Source of the DNA: Sphingopyxis sp. 113P3
GTDB taxonomy: Bacteria > Pseudomonadota > Alphaproteobacteria > Sphingomonadales > Sphingomonadaceae
Assembly: GCF_001278035.1 (NCBI RefSeq)
Contig: NZ_CP009452.1
Span: 405,501-469,500, forward strand
DNA length: 64,000 nucleotides
Reading direction: 5' to 3'
Below, in pieces: positions 34,712 through 43,345 of this stretch; within the stretch, counting starts at the first letter, position 1; each line of letters opens with the position of its first letter. The notes beneath the pieces are model-generated. The model made no database searches, was not told the DNA's origin, and was given only the letters and a program-made list of their open reading frames with translations. The position numbers were made by a program, and so were the translations under genes.

Positions 34712-35332
34712 CTAAATCGAGATTAACGTCCTCAGCCGATCAGCCCACACATTAGTCGAGCCGTATGCCCGCTCAATTGCTTCCAAAAGCCAGGCTTTTT
34801 GTGTGGGCGCCAGCAATGGCAGCGACGCCTCAAAGTCCAGCTCGTCTTTTGGCCGTGGGGAACTTGCCTTGTAGAAGAGCTGAATTTCCGGGCTCAGAAA
34901 GCGTCCGCCCTGGTCGTCGGACACGCCCATTTCTTCAAGCGGCTTCCTTACCTGGTGGCAGCGGCGAGAATACCATTCCGAACCGTTGCTCTCATCGATC
35001 ATTATCTGAAAACTCCACGGCGAAGTCGAATCCTGTCGACACCAGACGTCATGGACATTGTCCCCCAACACTTCGTCAACGTGCCAGACACGTAAATGGC
35101 CAGGCGGGTCCGCTGCCCAACAATCCCACCCGTTCAAGTAACGTCGCAAGGATGTAACATCCTTGCGGAGGACTAGGACGTCTATGTCTGCATGTGGCCT
35201 AAGCCGTCGCCTGACAAAGTGCTCGATCGCGAGACCGCCAGCGATCCACCAAGGAAAAATCGCCGATCGAAAAAGTGATATAATCTCCCCCGGGCTAAAT
35301 GGCTTCCATGGTTTTTCGTGCTCGTACGGCAT
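34712..35332 (-). CDS. nucleotidyltransferase, aminoglycoside-2''-adenylyltransferase-like
   Basis: 206 residues. WWIAGGLAIEHFVRRRLRPHADIDVLVLR has the G-G...D-x-D arrangement of the ANT(2'')/Lnu-type nucleotidyltransferases, and the central WSFQIMIDES and the FLSPEIQLFYKA near the end fit that family. Whether it gives resistance to an aminoglycoside or lincosamide is unknown. ATG 35332 is chosen over a TTG one codon earlier. It is on the strand opposite to the trb operon and of lower GC, so it is probably cargo inserted between the trb end and the int region. Confidence 0.65.
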   Translation of the reverse strand: MPYEHEKPWKPFSPGEIISLFRSAIFPWWIAGGLAIEHFVRRRLRPHADIDVLVLRKDVTSLRRYLNGWDCWAADPPGHLRVWHVDEVLGDNVHDVWCRQDSTSPWSFQIMIDESNGSEWYSRRCHQVRKPLEEMGVSDDQGGRFLSPEIQLFYKASSPRPKDELDFEASLPLLAPTQKAWLLEAIERAYGSTNVWADRLRTLISI

Positions 35333-35407
35333 CAAGGGCCCTCACAAATAGCAATGAGGTGACAATACTCCACCGTTAGCTTGATCGCGATACCAGCAGA
35401 GACAAAC

Positions 35408-35447
35408 GGGGTGCCGCCAGAAGGATGCGTCGAATGCGGCACGCTAC
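35408..35447 (+). promoter_or_regulatory. palindromic operator-like box, copy 2 (upstream of alpA operon)
   Basis: Same GTGCCGC-N18-GCGGCAC box as 7414-7453, with identical 13- and 14-base outer blocks. It ends 108 bases before ATG 35556. Confidence 0.65.
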
Positions 35448-35555
35448 ACACCTCCGTCTCTCCTCCACAGTCTGGCAAATATCGGAGAAGGCAGTCACGC
35501 TTTAGGCTGACTTCCACAGATGTTCGACACGAACTTTGAAAGAGCGAGGTGTGAG

Positions 35556-35792
35556 ATGACCGCACAGAAATTCGGGGGCGAGGACTATGGCGAATTGAAA
35601 GCCTGGATTAGGCGAACCGCGCGCGGCGAGCGAAAGCAACCCGCGGACGGTCCGAAGGTCTGGTGCTCCTCAGTCGATGCGTTCAAACAGTTGCACTCCA
35701 GCGACGAACCGGAATTGCTCCGGACGCTGGAAGAGTGCGCACTAGGCGTTCTGCCGGGGAGCGCAATCAAACGGGCCGAGGGTGCACGATGA
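35556..35792 (+). CDS. small ICE protein of unknown function, alpA operon
   Basis: 78 residues starting MTAQKFGGEDYGELKAWIRR; no known domain recognised. ATG 35556 follows GAGGTG at good distance; an ATG at 35520 is in frame but has no site. The stop overlaps the AlpA-like start (ATGA), so both are translated together. The promoter region carries the palindromic box shared with rdfS. Position suggests a part in excision or its control. Confidence 0.65.
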   Translation: MTAQKFGGEDYGELKAWIRRTARGERKQPADGPKVWCSSVDAFKQLHSSDEPELLRTLEECALGVLPGSAIKRAEGAR

Positions 35793-36061
35793 CCTCATCG
35801 TCGCCTAGGCTCATAAAGCGCACTATTCGCAGGCACCAACTGCGCGAAATCGTACCACTTGCCGACACCACCATCTACGAGCTGGAGCAGCGAGGTGAAT
35901 TCCCGCAACGCTTCTATCTGACCGCCCGAACTGTGGTCTGGGATCTCACCGAAGTGGAAGCTTGGCTTGAGCAACGTCGCCAAGCCTCCAGAGAGAAAGC
36001 CGTCAAGCGTGCGCCGTCGCCTGACGTCAATCTCAGGAAGTTCCGCCCCGTCAAAGGTTAG
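35789..36061 (+). CDS. AlpA-like regulator / candidate excisionase
   Basis: 90 residues. RRHQLREIVPLADTTIYELEQRGEFPQRFYLTARTVVWDLTEVEAWLEQRR is the AlpA/MerR-type helix-turn-helix of prophage activators and recombination directionality factors. It is the gene nearest to int and faces it: its last 11 bases overlap the int 3' end. It is therefore a good candidate for the factor that turns this integrase to excision. Confidence 0.8.
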   Translation: MTSSSPRLIKRTIRRHQLREIVPLADTTIYELEQRGEFPQRFYLTARTVVWDLTEVEAWLEQRRQASREKAVKRAPSPDVNLRKFRPVKG

Positions 36062-37307
36062 GCTCGGGAGCTAGAAGCTCCATGGACACCGGATACAGTG
36101 TCGGGGTGTATTTCTGCCCAGCAACCCAGGCGTCAATCAGATTGGCCCATTCCTGCATCATGTGGCGGCGTTGATGCTCATACTCCGCCTTGTTGTAGAT
36201 GCCACGCGACGACCGGCCATCCTCATGTGCTAAGCACTTCTCGATCCAATCGCTGTTGAAACCCAGCTCGTTGAGCAGCGTCGAGCCCGTGCGGCGCAGG
36301 TCATGCACCGTGAATGGCTCAAGCGGCAGTCCCTCCTTCTTGGCTCGTTCGACCACCGCATAGGTGACACGGTTGAAGGTCGCGCGCGACATAGGAGCAT
36401 CCGCGTCGTAACGCGATGGCAGAAGATATCTCGAATTCCCGGCGCAGGTCTTGAGCGCGACGAGGATGTCGACCGCTTGGTCCGCTAGATAGACGTTGTG
36501 CGCCTTCGAGCGTTTCATCCGTTCCTTCGGAATCGACCAAACCGCATTCTCGAAATCAACCTCATCCCAGGTCGCATCCTGCAATTCGCTCTTGCGGACC
36601 ATCGTGAGCAGAAAGAACTTCATGCCGAGCCTGATGGTTGGCAGCGTCGCCACATGCTCAAGCTGGCCGAGCATGACCCGGATTTCGGCTGGCGAAAGCG
36701 AGCGGTCTTTGGGGACGAAGGTCGCGATCGAGGCAGGCCCGACCTCATCGGCTGGGTTCGGCACTTTCTCGCCGTGCAGGATCGCGAAGGAATAAACCAG
36801 CTTCACGATGTCCCGGACGTGGACCGCCGTGGCGGGCGCCCCCCGCTCTTTCACCTTCGCGCACATCGCCCGGAGATCCTCTGGGCTGATTTCCGTCAGC
36901 AGCCGATTGCGAAACGTAGGGAGGATGTCCCGTTTGTAGATCGTGCGGCGCATCGCACGGGTGCTTTCGGCCATCCGATGCTCTTGCAGCCAGCGTTCGG
37001 CAAACTCGCCGAAGCTCTTTGCCTCCTTGATGCGCCGCTTCTCGCGCTGCTTCTCCTGGGCGGGCGACCGCCCTTCCTGAATTGCGCGCTGTGCGTCGAC
37101 CAACTTCTCCCGCGCACGCGCCAGAGAGAGGCCGGCAGCTCCATATCGGCCGAGGGTCAAGGTCTCGCGACGCCCGTTCATTCGATAGTCGTATCGGAAC
37201 ACAACGGACCCCGACGGCTGCACCACGACGTACATACCGTCACGGTCCGCGACCTTGTATAATTTATTCCTTGGTTTCAGTGCTTTGATAGCGGCGTCTG
37301 TCAGCAT
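36051..37307 (-). CDS. tyrosine recombinase / ICE integrase (guaA-site type)
   Basis: 418 residues. The N-terminal arm-binding domain is of the DUF4102 type (LTDAAIKALKPRNKLYKVADRDG, ETLTLGRYGAAGLSLARAR). The catalytic set is R238 (TMVRKSE), H335-x-x-R338 (VHDLRR), H361 and Tyr at about 371 (GIYNKAEY). It would recombine attP with the guaA 3' end; the stop of guaA is 320 bases from the int start. ATG 37307 follows GGAGGG. Related integrases with guaA targets are known (IntG of tripartite Mesorhizobium ICEs). Intact by sequence. Confidence 0.92.
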   Translation of the reverse strand: MLTDAAIKALKPRNKLYKVADRDGMYVVVQPSGSVVFRYDYRMNGRRETLTLGRYGAAGLSLARAREKLVDAQRAIQEGRSPAQEKQREKRRIKEAKSFGEFAERWLQEHRMAESTRAMRRTIYKRDILPTFRNRLLTEISPEDLRAMCAKVKERGAPATAVHVRDIVKLVYSFAILHGEKVPNPADEVGPASIATFVPKDRSLSPAEIRVMLGQLEHVATLPTIRLGMKFFLLTMVRKSELQDATWDEVDFENAVWSIPKERMKRSKAHNVYLADQAVDILVALKTCAGNSRYLLPSRYDADAPMSRATFNRVTYAVVERAKKEGLPLEPFTVHDLRRTGSTLLNELGFNSDWIEKCLAHEDGRSSRGIYNKAEYEHQRRHMMQEWANLIDAWVAGQKYTPTLYPVSMELLAPEPNL

Positions 37308-37511
37308 TGTGCCCTCCGAAATCGTTCAAGAAACGCGAGAGAGCCCCCAAATATACCGTCAGGCCAAAATCGGCCTCCCTGAACGGCAGTTTTCCTTTTA
37401 TTTTCAAAGGAGTAATGCCGAAAAAAATACCGTCACAAGCTCTCTAAGCCGTGACGGTATATGCAATTTGCCGAGGTAACAAGAGTCGCCGTACCGTCAC
37501 GTATACCGTCA
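37234..37511. repeat. six TACCGTCA repeats, candidate integrase/excisionase arm sites
   Basis: Copies of (T)ATACCGTCA or near variants start at 37234, 37352, 37426, 37490 and 37502 on the plus strand and 37452 on the minus strand. The first is inside the int 5' end, the rest between int and guaA. Repeated 8-10 base words in mixed orientation between integrase and core site are the usual form of attP arm sites. Confidence 0.6.
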
Positions 37512-37626
37512 AACGGGACGCTTGCCCTGCGATAGACGGCGAAAGATGCCGGAAGATTTATTGTTTTGTTTCAGTCACTTATATAGGGTCTTAGCGTAAA
37601 ATCGGCGGCGTTCGGCGGGGCAAAAA
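37308..37626. other. intergenic int-guaA region, ICE attachment arm
   Basis: No gene. The segment holds most of the TACCGTCA repeats and an AT-rich stretch near 37560-37600. The ICE/chromosome junction should be at or just inside the guaA 3' end. The matching repeat at the other ICE end is outside the window, so the att core cannot be delimited. Confidence 0.6.
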
Positions 37627-37660
37627 TCATTCCCACTCGATCGTGCCCGGCGGCTTCGAT
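37627..37660. other. predicted att core: 3' end of guaA
   Basis: ICEs with guaA-specific integrases insert in the last codons of guaA and carry a copy that restores the reading frame. guaA is complete here and ends ...[11 protein letters not shown]. The exact crossover is not visible from one end. Confidence 0.45.
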
Positions 37661-39213
37661 GTATAGTCGTAAACCACGCGGTTGATGCCCTGCACTTCGT
37701 TGATGATGCGCGTTGCGCAGCGGCTGAGGAAGCTCGCGTCGAACGGGTAGATGTCGGCGGTCATGCCGTCGGTTGATGTGACGGCACGCAGTGCGCAGAC
37801 GTGGTCGTAGGTGCGCCCGTCGCCCATGACACCGACAGTCTTGACGGGAAGCAGTACCGCGAATGCCTGCCAGATCGCGTCATAGAGGCCAGCGTTGCGA
37901 ATTTCCTCGAGATAAATCGCGTCGGCCTTGCGCAGGATGTCGCAGCGTTCCTTGCTGACTTCGCCCGGGATGCGGATTGCGAGGCCAGGGCCGGGGAAGG
38001 GATGGCGGCCGACGAAGACCTCGGGAAGGCCAAGCTCCTTGCCGAGCAAGCGCACCTCGTCCTTGAAGAGCTCGCGCAGCGGTTCGACGAGCTTCATGTT
38101 CATCCGCTCGGGCAGGCCGCCCACATTGTGGTGGCTCTTGATCGTCACGCTCGGCCCGCCCGTGAAGGAAACGCTTTCGATCACGTCAGGGTAGAGCGTC
38201 CCCTGCGCGAGGAAATCCGCTCCACCAAGTTTCTTCGCTTCTTCCTCGAACACATTGATGAATTCGGCGCCGATGAACTTGCGCTTCTTTTCGGGGTCGG
38301 TGACCCCTGCGAGGCCCGCCATGAAGCGCTCCTCCGCATCAACGACAACGAGCGGGATGTTGTAATGATCGCGGAAAAGCCGCTCGACCTGTGCTCGCTC
38401 GCTCATGCGAAGGAGCCCGTGATCAACAAAGACGCAGGTGAGCTGTTCGCCGATTGCTTCGTGAATCAGAACCGCGGCGACCGCGCTGTCGACGCCGCCC
38501 GACAGACCGCACAGCACACGCTTGTCGCCCACTTGCGCTCGGATCTCGGCGATTTTCGTGGCGCGAAATTCAGCCATCGTCCAGTCGCCCGAGCAGCCGC
38601 ACACGTGGCGGACGAAGTTTGCGATGAGCCTGGCGCCATCGGGCGTGTGCACGACCTCGGGGTGGAATTGGGTGCCATAGTAGCGGCGCGCGTCGTCGGC
38701 GATGAGTGCGAAGGGCGCGCCGTCGCTGATCGCCACGATGCGAAAGCCCGGGGCGAACTGGGTGACCCGGTCGCCGTGACTCATCCATACTTGATGCCGT
38801 TCGCCAACGTCCCAGAGTCCGTCGAAAAGTACGCAGGGCTCGGTCACGGTCAGAAAGGCGCGGCCGAATTCGCCGTCGCGCTCGCCGTCTGCTCCGCCCG
38901 GTTCGACCTGCCCGCCGAGCTGCTGCGTCATCACCTGCTGCCCGTAACAGATGCCGAGAATTGGAAGGCCGCTGTCAAAGATCACCTCTGGCGCGCGAGG
39001 ACTGCCCTGCGCGGGCACCGATGCCGGCGAGCCTGAGAGGATGACGCCCTTGGGTTGCATTCGCTCGAGGGCATCCGCAGCGCCGCTGAAAGGCACGATC
39101 TCGCTGTAAACGCCGGCCTCGCGGACGCGGCGGGCGATGAGTTGAGTGACCTGACTGCCAAAGTCGACGATCAGGATCGATTCGGGGGCGAGCGAGCTAT
39201 CTGGAGTCGGCAT
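37627..39213 (-). CDS. guaA: GMP synthase (glutamine-hydrolysing)
   Basis: 528 residues, full length. The N-terminal class I glutamine amidotransferase has GICYGQQ with the catalytic Cys; the synthetase domain has the PP-loop SGGVDSAV; the C-terminal dimerisation domain ends [16 protein letters not shown]. It makes GMP from XMP, ATP and Gln in the cytoplasm. The intact C-terminus matters because the ICE inserted there: the final residues now come from the ICE-proximal att copy or were never changed. Confidence 0.97.
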   Translation of the reverse strand: MPTPDSSLAPESILIVDFGSQVTQLIARRVREAGVYSEIVPFSGAADALERMQPKGVILSGSPASVPAQGSPRAPEVIFDSGLPILGICYGQQVMTQQLGGQVEPGGADGERDGEFGRAFLTVTEPCVLFDGLWDVGERHQVWMSHGDRVTQFAPGFRIVAISDGAPFALIADDARRYYGTQFHPEVVHTPDGARLIANFVRHVCGCSGDWTMAEFRATKIAEIRAQVGDKRVLCGLSGGVDSAVAAVLIHEAIGEQLTCVFVDHGLLRMSERAQVERLFRDHYNIPLVVVDAEERFMAGLAGVTDPEKKRKFIGAEFINVFEEEAKKLGGADFLAQGTLYPDVIESVSFTGGPSVTIKSHHNVGGLPERMNMKLVEPLRELFKDEVRLLGKELGLPEVFVGRHPFPGPGLAIRIPGEVSKERCDILRKADAIYLEEIRNAGLYDAIWQAFAVLLPVKTVGVMGDGRTYDHVCALRAVTSTDGMTADIYPFDASFLSRCATRIINEVQGINRVVYDYTSKPPGTIEWE

Positions 39214-39391
39214 GGGGGGCCGATAAAGAGGCGCGTCGCTGCTGTCTAGCGGTCGCTATCGGGAACTCGTCGAACTTTTATCGCGTTGCCATATTGCTGC
39301 GACAAATTGCGACCAGATGAACCGCCGGGGCAAATCCGTGTCAGGCCGGGTTCAGACCGGCGTGATTAAGAAAAAACCAAGACAAGACCAT

Positions 39392-41917
39392 ATGAAGGCT
39401 CTCCTTCCCATGAAAAACCTCTGCTTTTCCCTGTCTGCGCGCGCCCTGTTACTTGCAGGCGCTGCAGCTGTAGCCAGTCCGGCGTTTGCCGCCGATGCCG
39501 ATATGTTGTCCGATGCGAGCACGGTGGCTCCGGACGATTCGTCGCTCGACACCGGCACGAGCGTGCCAGAAACCGATTATGACGTTGAGGAAGAGGGCGA
39601 GATCGTCGTGACCGCCCAGCGCCTCGCCGGGCAGCTGGAAACCGACATAGCGGCCGAGGCCGAGCTCGATGAGGCGGCGATCGCAAGTTATGGCGCATCG
39701 TCGATCGAGGAGCTTCTCGCCTCGCTCGAGCCGATCACGCGGTCAGGGCGCGGCCGGGGCGGCGGGCGCCCCGTCATCCTCGTCAACGGGCGCCGTATCT
39801 CGGGCTTTGGCGCGGTGCGCAACATCCCTCCCGAGGCCATCGCGAAAGTCGAGGTTTTTCCCGAGGAGGTGGCGCTGCAATATGGCTATGCCGCAACCGA
39901 GCGGGTGGTCAACTTCGTGCTCAAGCCCGATTTCCGGCAGGTGTCGATCGAGGCAGAGGCGGGCCTGCCAACGCAGGGCGGCCAGTTCATGAGCCAGCTG
40001 GAACCCGCTTTTACCGCGATCGGCAAGAATGGGAGGCTAAACCTCAACGCCAGCTGGGAACATCAGACGATGTTGCTCGAGAGCGAGCGGGACCTTGTGT
40101 ACGACGACCCGGTCCTCGCGGCAGGGGCGGCGGCGCGCAGTCTCTCATCGGCGAGCGATCAATATGTCATCGACGGCACGCTGGTGCGCAACATCGACAA
40201 GGTCACCGAAGCGTCGGTGAGCTTGCGCTTCGACCAGACCGACAGTCTGAGCCTGCTCGGCCCTGATCTGGGCGGGGCGGGCGACCCGCTGCGCCGCGAG
40301 AGCCGCACGCAGAACTGGACGAGCTCCGCCAGCGTCAATGGCATGCTCGGCGACTGGCGCTGGGCTGTCACTGGCAATTATGCCGACGCCGACACGCGCA
40401 CCTTGACCGATCGCGCGGGCGGTACCCGCGACCGCTTCGACAGCTCTCAGCAGAGCTTTGGTGCGAACACCAATTTCTCCGGTAGCCTGGGCGAAGCTTG
40501 GGCCGGCCCGCTTCGTTTGTCGGCAACAGCGAGCTATTCGGGGCTGCGATACGACAGTCAGTCGCAGCGCGGCGGGGTGGTGACGACCACCGACCTCTCG
40601 CGCGATGTACCGAGCGTGTTCGGCTCGCTCAATATCCCGCTGCTCGATCCCGATTATGGCGTGGGGCCGATTCGTGTTTCGGCGACGCTGAGCGGGCAGG
40701 TGCAAAAGCCCAGTGACTTCAAGACATTGAAGAATTGGGGGGCGAATCTCAACGTCATCGTCACCAACAATCTTTCGCTCGTTGCGAGCTTCAACAGCGA
40801 CGAGGAAGCGCCCAGCGTAACGCAGCTCGGCGCCGCGCCGCTCACGACCGAGGGGGTTACATATTATGACCTTGCGACCGGGCAGACGGGGCTGATCACG
40901 ACAACCACCGGAGGTAACCCCTTCCTGCTCCCCGAACGGCGGCGGGATTTCAAGCTGGGGCTCAACTGGGAGGTTCCGATGGTCGAGGGGCTGCGCCTTT
41001 CCGTCAATTACAACAGCAACAAGAGCTATGACACGGCGAATAGCTTCCCGCTGCTGACTCCCGAGATTGAGGCGGCTTTTCCCGATCGTGTGACGCGCGC
41101 GCCTGACGGCACGCTGCTCGCTGTCGATCAGAGGCCGGTCAACTTCGACCGCGCCAGCAATTCGCAAATTCGCTGGGGCGTCAACTTTGGCAAGAGCTTT
41201 GGCCAGCCCGAACCCGGGGCCCGTGGCGGCGAAGGCCGCCGCGCCGCGGGAGGCGGCCGGGCGGGCGGGGGCGCGCCGCCGGCCGAAGGCGGCGCTACGC
41301 CGCCGCGGTCCGAGGGCGCGGATCGCGGCGACGGCCAGCAGACCGCATCGCCGCCGGCAGCTGCGGATGGTCCGCGGCGCGGCGGTGGCCGCGGCTTCGG
41401 CCGGGGCGGACGCGGCGGGGCCTTCGGCGGCGGCCAGCAGGGCGGTCGCTGGCAGGTGTCGCTCTATCATACCGTCAAGCTGACCGACAAAGTACTGATC
41501 GGCCCCGGCGTTCCCGAGCTCGATCTGCTCAACGGCTCGGCGACCGGCAATGGCGGCGGGAGCACCCGCCACCTTGTCGAACTGGACGGCGGGGTCTTCT
41601 ACAAGGGAATCGGCGCCCGGGTCGGCGCCAAATATGACAGCGGCAGCACGGTGGCGGGCGGCGCCAACGGCGATCTTCGCTTCCACGACTTGGCGACCTT
41701 CAACCTGCGCGTCTTCGCGGACTTCAACCAGATGCCCAAGCTGACCGAGGATCTCGCGTTCCTCAAGAACTCGCGGTTGCGGCTGTCGGTGAACAATCTG
41801 TTTGACGCGCAGCGCAAGGTCACCGACGCGGGCGGGACGGTGCCTTTGATCTATCAGCCAGGCTATATTGATCCGCGCGGCCGCTATGTCGAGCTGCAGT
41901 GGCGCAAAGCATTCTGA
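39392..41917 (+). CDS. TonB-dependent receptor with Gly/Arg-rich loop
   Basis: 841 residues from ATG 39392 (an in-frame start at 39317 precedes a non-signal N-terminus; ATG 39410 is also possible). A signal peptide ends about SPAFAAD, followed by a TonB-box-like EGEIVVTAQRL. A plug domain (SIEELLASLEPITRSGRGRGGGRPVILVNGRRI) and a beta-barrel ending in a terminal aromatic residue (QWRKAF) complete the layout. Between barrel strands, at DNA 41211-41455, lies an unusual low-complexity stretch of about 80 residues very rich in Gly, Arg, Ala and Pro, followed by GRWQVSLYH, the next strand. The ligand is unknown. Confidence 0.85.
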   Translation: MKALLPMKNLCFSLSARALLLAGAAAVASPAFAADADMLSDASTVAPDDSSLDTGTSVPETDYDVEEEGEIVVTAQRLAGQLETDIAAEAELDEAAIASYGASSIEELLASLEPITRSGRGRGGGRPVILVNGRRISGFGAVRNIPPEAIAKVEVFPEEVALQYGYAATERVVNFVLKPDFRQVSIEAEAGLPTQGGQFMSQLEPAFTAIGKNGRLNLNASWEHQTMLLESERDLVYDDPVLAAGAAARSLSSASDQYVIDGTLVRNIDKVTEASVSLRFDQTDSLSLLGPDLGGAGDPLRRESRTQNWTSSASVNGMLGDWRWAVTGNYADADTRTLTDRAGGTRDRFDSSQQSFGANTNFSGSLGEAWAGPLRLSATASYSGLRYDSQSQRGGVVTTTDLSRDVPSVFGSLNIPLLDPDYGVGPIRVSATLSGQVQKPSDFKTLKNWGANLNVIVTNNLSLVASFNSDEEAPSVTQLGAAPLTTEGVTYYDLATGQTGLITTTTGGNPFLLPERRRDFKLGLNWEVPMVEGLRLSVNYNSNKSYDTANSFPLLTPEIEAAFPDRVTRAPDGTLLAVDQRPVNFDRASNSQIRWGVNFGKSFGQPEPGARGGEGRRAAGGGRAGGGAPPAEGGATPPRSEGADRGDGQQTASPPAAADGPRRGGGRGFGRGGRGGAFGGGQQGGRWQVSLYHTVKLTDKVLIGPGVPELDLLNGSATGNGGGSTRHLVELDGGVFYKGIGARVGAKYDSGSTVAGGANGDLRFHDLATFNLRVFADFNQMPKLTEDLAFLKNSRLRLSVNNLFDAQRKVTDAGGTVPLIYQPGYIDPRGRYVELQWRKAF

Positions 41918-42467
41918 GCATCACCGCGCTGATTTGGGCCAATGCTGATGAGAACGGGCTGGCGTTTCGGGATAAACCGGGCGCTGCCCGATCATTTTCG
42001 AGGCTCTCCGGTGCGATCTTTTCCGGCCTCATCGGTGAAGGGCGGCGCTGGCAGTTCACCCAGCGCTGCCTGACCGCAGGCCGCGAGCGAGACAATTTTC
42101 GGGAAGGCCCGCAAGAATAGGACCTTTGTGCATTTCCATGCAACCAAGCGGGTGGCCGAAGCGATCATCGAATCAAGGGCGAGCAAGCTGGAGAAATTCG
42201 CCGCCAGCTCAGCGGCTGGTGCGCGATGCGGCGCCCGGTTCGGCCACCCCTTTCGGGCCGGGCCGGGCGCCAAGCGTTGAACTTGGAAAGCCGATCCGTA
42301 CGAAAGGCGGTACGCAACCCGAATTGGGATAGGGGGCTACCGCGCCCGCGGGACCGGGCTGGCGCGGCGCAGTGCGGGTCTGGCTGGGGCAGGGCAGCAT
42401 CCGCCACCGTCTATTCGTGGAGCGCGGTGCGCCATTTCCACCCGAGCGCGATAGGAGGGGGATGAAT
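41918..42467. other. intergenic region with no recognised gene
   Basis: 550 bases. Short frames occur on both strands but have no good ribosome binding site or domain. A GC-rich segment around 42225-42265 has no perfect stem. Nothing supportable was found. Confidence 0.5.
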
Positions 42468-42818
42468 TCAGTCGGCCGGCATGGTGTTGGACTCGGAATA
42501 ATCCTTGAACTGACCGATAAAATTGTCGTGATAATCATTGATCTGCATGTCAGCGTCTTCTGCAGCATCAGCCTGTGAATCACCGCTGGCGCGGTCGAGC
42601 GCGATCACGGCGCTGCGAAAGGCGTCGCGCTCGGACTGGCAAACCGTCTTGATCGCGGTCTCATAGTCCGCGGGCGACTTCTTGGCATCGAGCGATTTCT
42701 TGAGATCGCTGCGCAGGCACTTGGTGAAGGCGGCGCGTGTCGAGCTGACAGCCTCGGCGGGTGAAGGCGCGGCAACGGCCAGAAGTAGGGCGGTGATCAG
42801 CATCCTGCGACTCCCCAT
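42468..42818 (-). CDS. small secreted protein of unknown function
   Basis: 116 residues. Signal peptide RMLITALLLAVAAPSPAEA, then a helical protein with two Cys (TKCLRSDLKK and KTVCQSERDAF) that could pair in the periplasm. Sphingomonads carry such small exported proteins, but no family name is recognised. Starts at ATG 42818; no clear partner gene. Confidence 0.7.
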   Translation of the reverse strand: MGSRRMLITALLLAVAAPSPAEAVSSTRAAFTKCLRSDLKKSLDAKKSPADYETAIKTVCQSERDAFRSAVIALDRASGDSQADAAEDADMQINDYHDNFIGQFKDYSESNTMPAD

Positions 42819-43345
42819 TTTGCAGTGATCTTGATGGCGAAGAGAATAGACGATGCGAATGAAAAAGGGGAGCGCTTTTCGCTTTCTCGTCGGGGGCGAG
42901 GTGCCGCTCTCCCGCCCGCTGCCCGGCGGACCAGCGCCGGCACGTCAGGGCGTCACCGTCCGCACCTGGGTGCTGCTCAGTCGGCACCCGCGTTCGGCGC
43001 GGTCCCGGATGAGGCTTTGCCGCTGTGGGAGGATCTGCGGACTTTTTGCCATCCAAAGGGCAGCACGCAACCGCGCCGAGTTTGGAGCGTATCGCTTGAA
43101 CCCGGCGCGATCGCGAATCTGGACGGCAACAGGGCAATCGATTTCGGGTGCGCATGCCAAGATCGGAGGCCCTTCTCTGGCGCTTATGGTAAAGCAAGTT
43201 TTGATTTCGGCCTGAGATTTTGGTGCTTTACAGCGAGAAGTGCGACTTTTTGGCAACAGATTTGCGATTTGTTATCTTGCGTGGAACCAAAGCGACGCGT
43301 AGGACGTCTGACGAGACGTAAATCTCAATTGAAAGGGGAATTTCT
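42819..43345. other. promoter region of ompA, otherwise empty
   Basis: 527 bases. A long open frame on the plus strand (42825-43349) is rejected as non-coding by composition and because it runs into the ompA start. The last 100 bases are AT-rich and should hold the ompA promoter; a Shine-Dalgarno AAAGGGG precedes ATG 43346. Confidence 0.5.

Noticed and set aside
37801..39036. Long open frame opposite guaA (411 residues)
   Set aside because: It is the antisense shadow of guaA caused by high GC; no ribosome binding site and no domain.
40145..41686. Long open frame opposite the TonB-dependent receptor (513 residues)
   Set aside because: Antisense shadow of a GC-rich gene, without a domain or ribosome binding site.
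41992..42273. Short minus-strand frame after the TonB-dependent receptor
   Set aside because: No domain, no ribosome binding site; the region is treated as intergenic.
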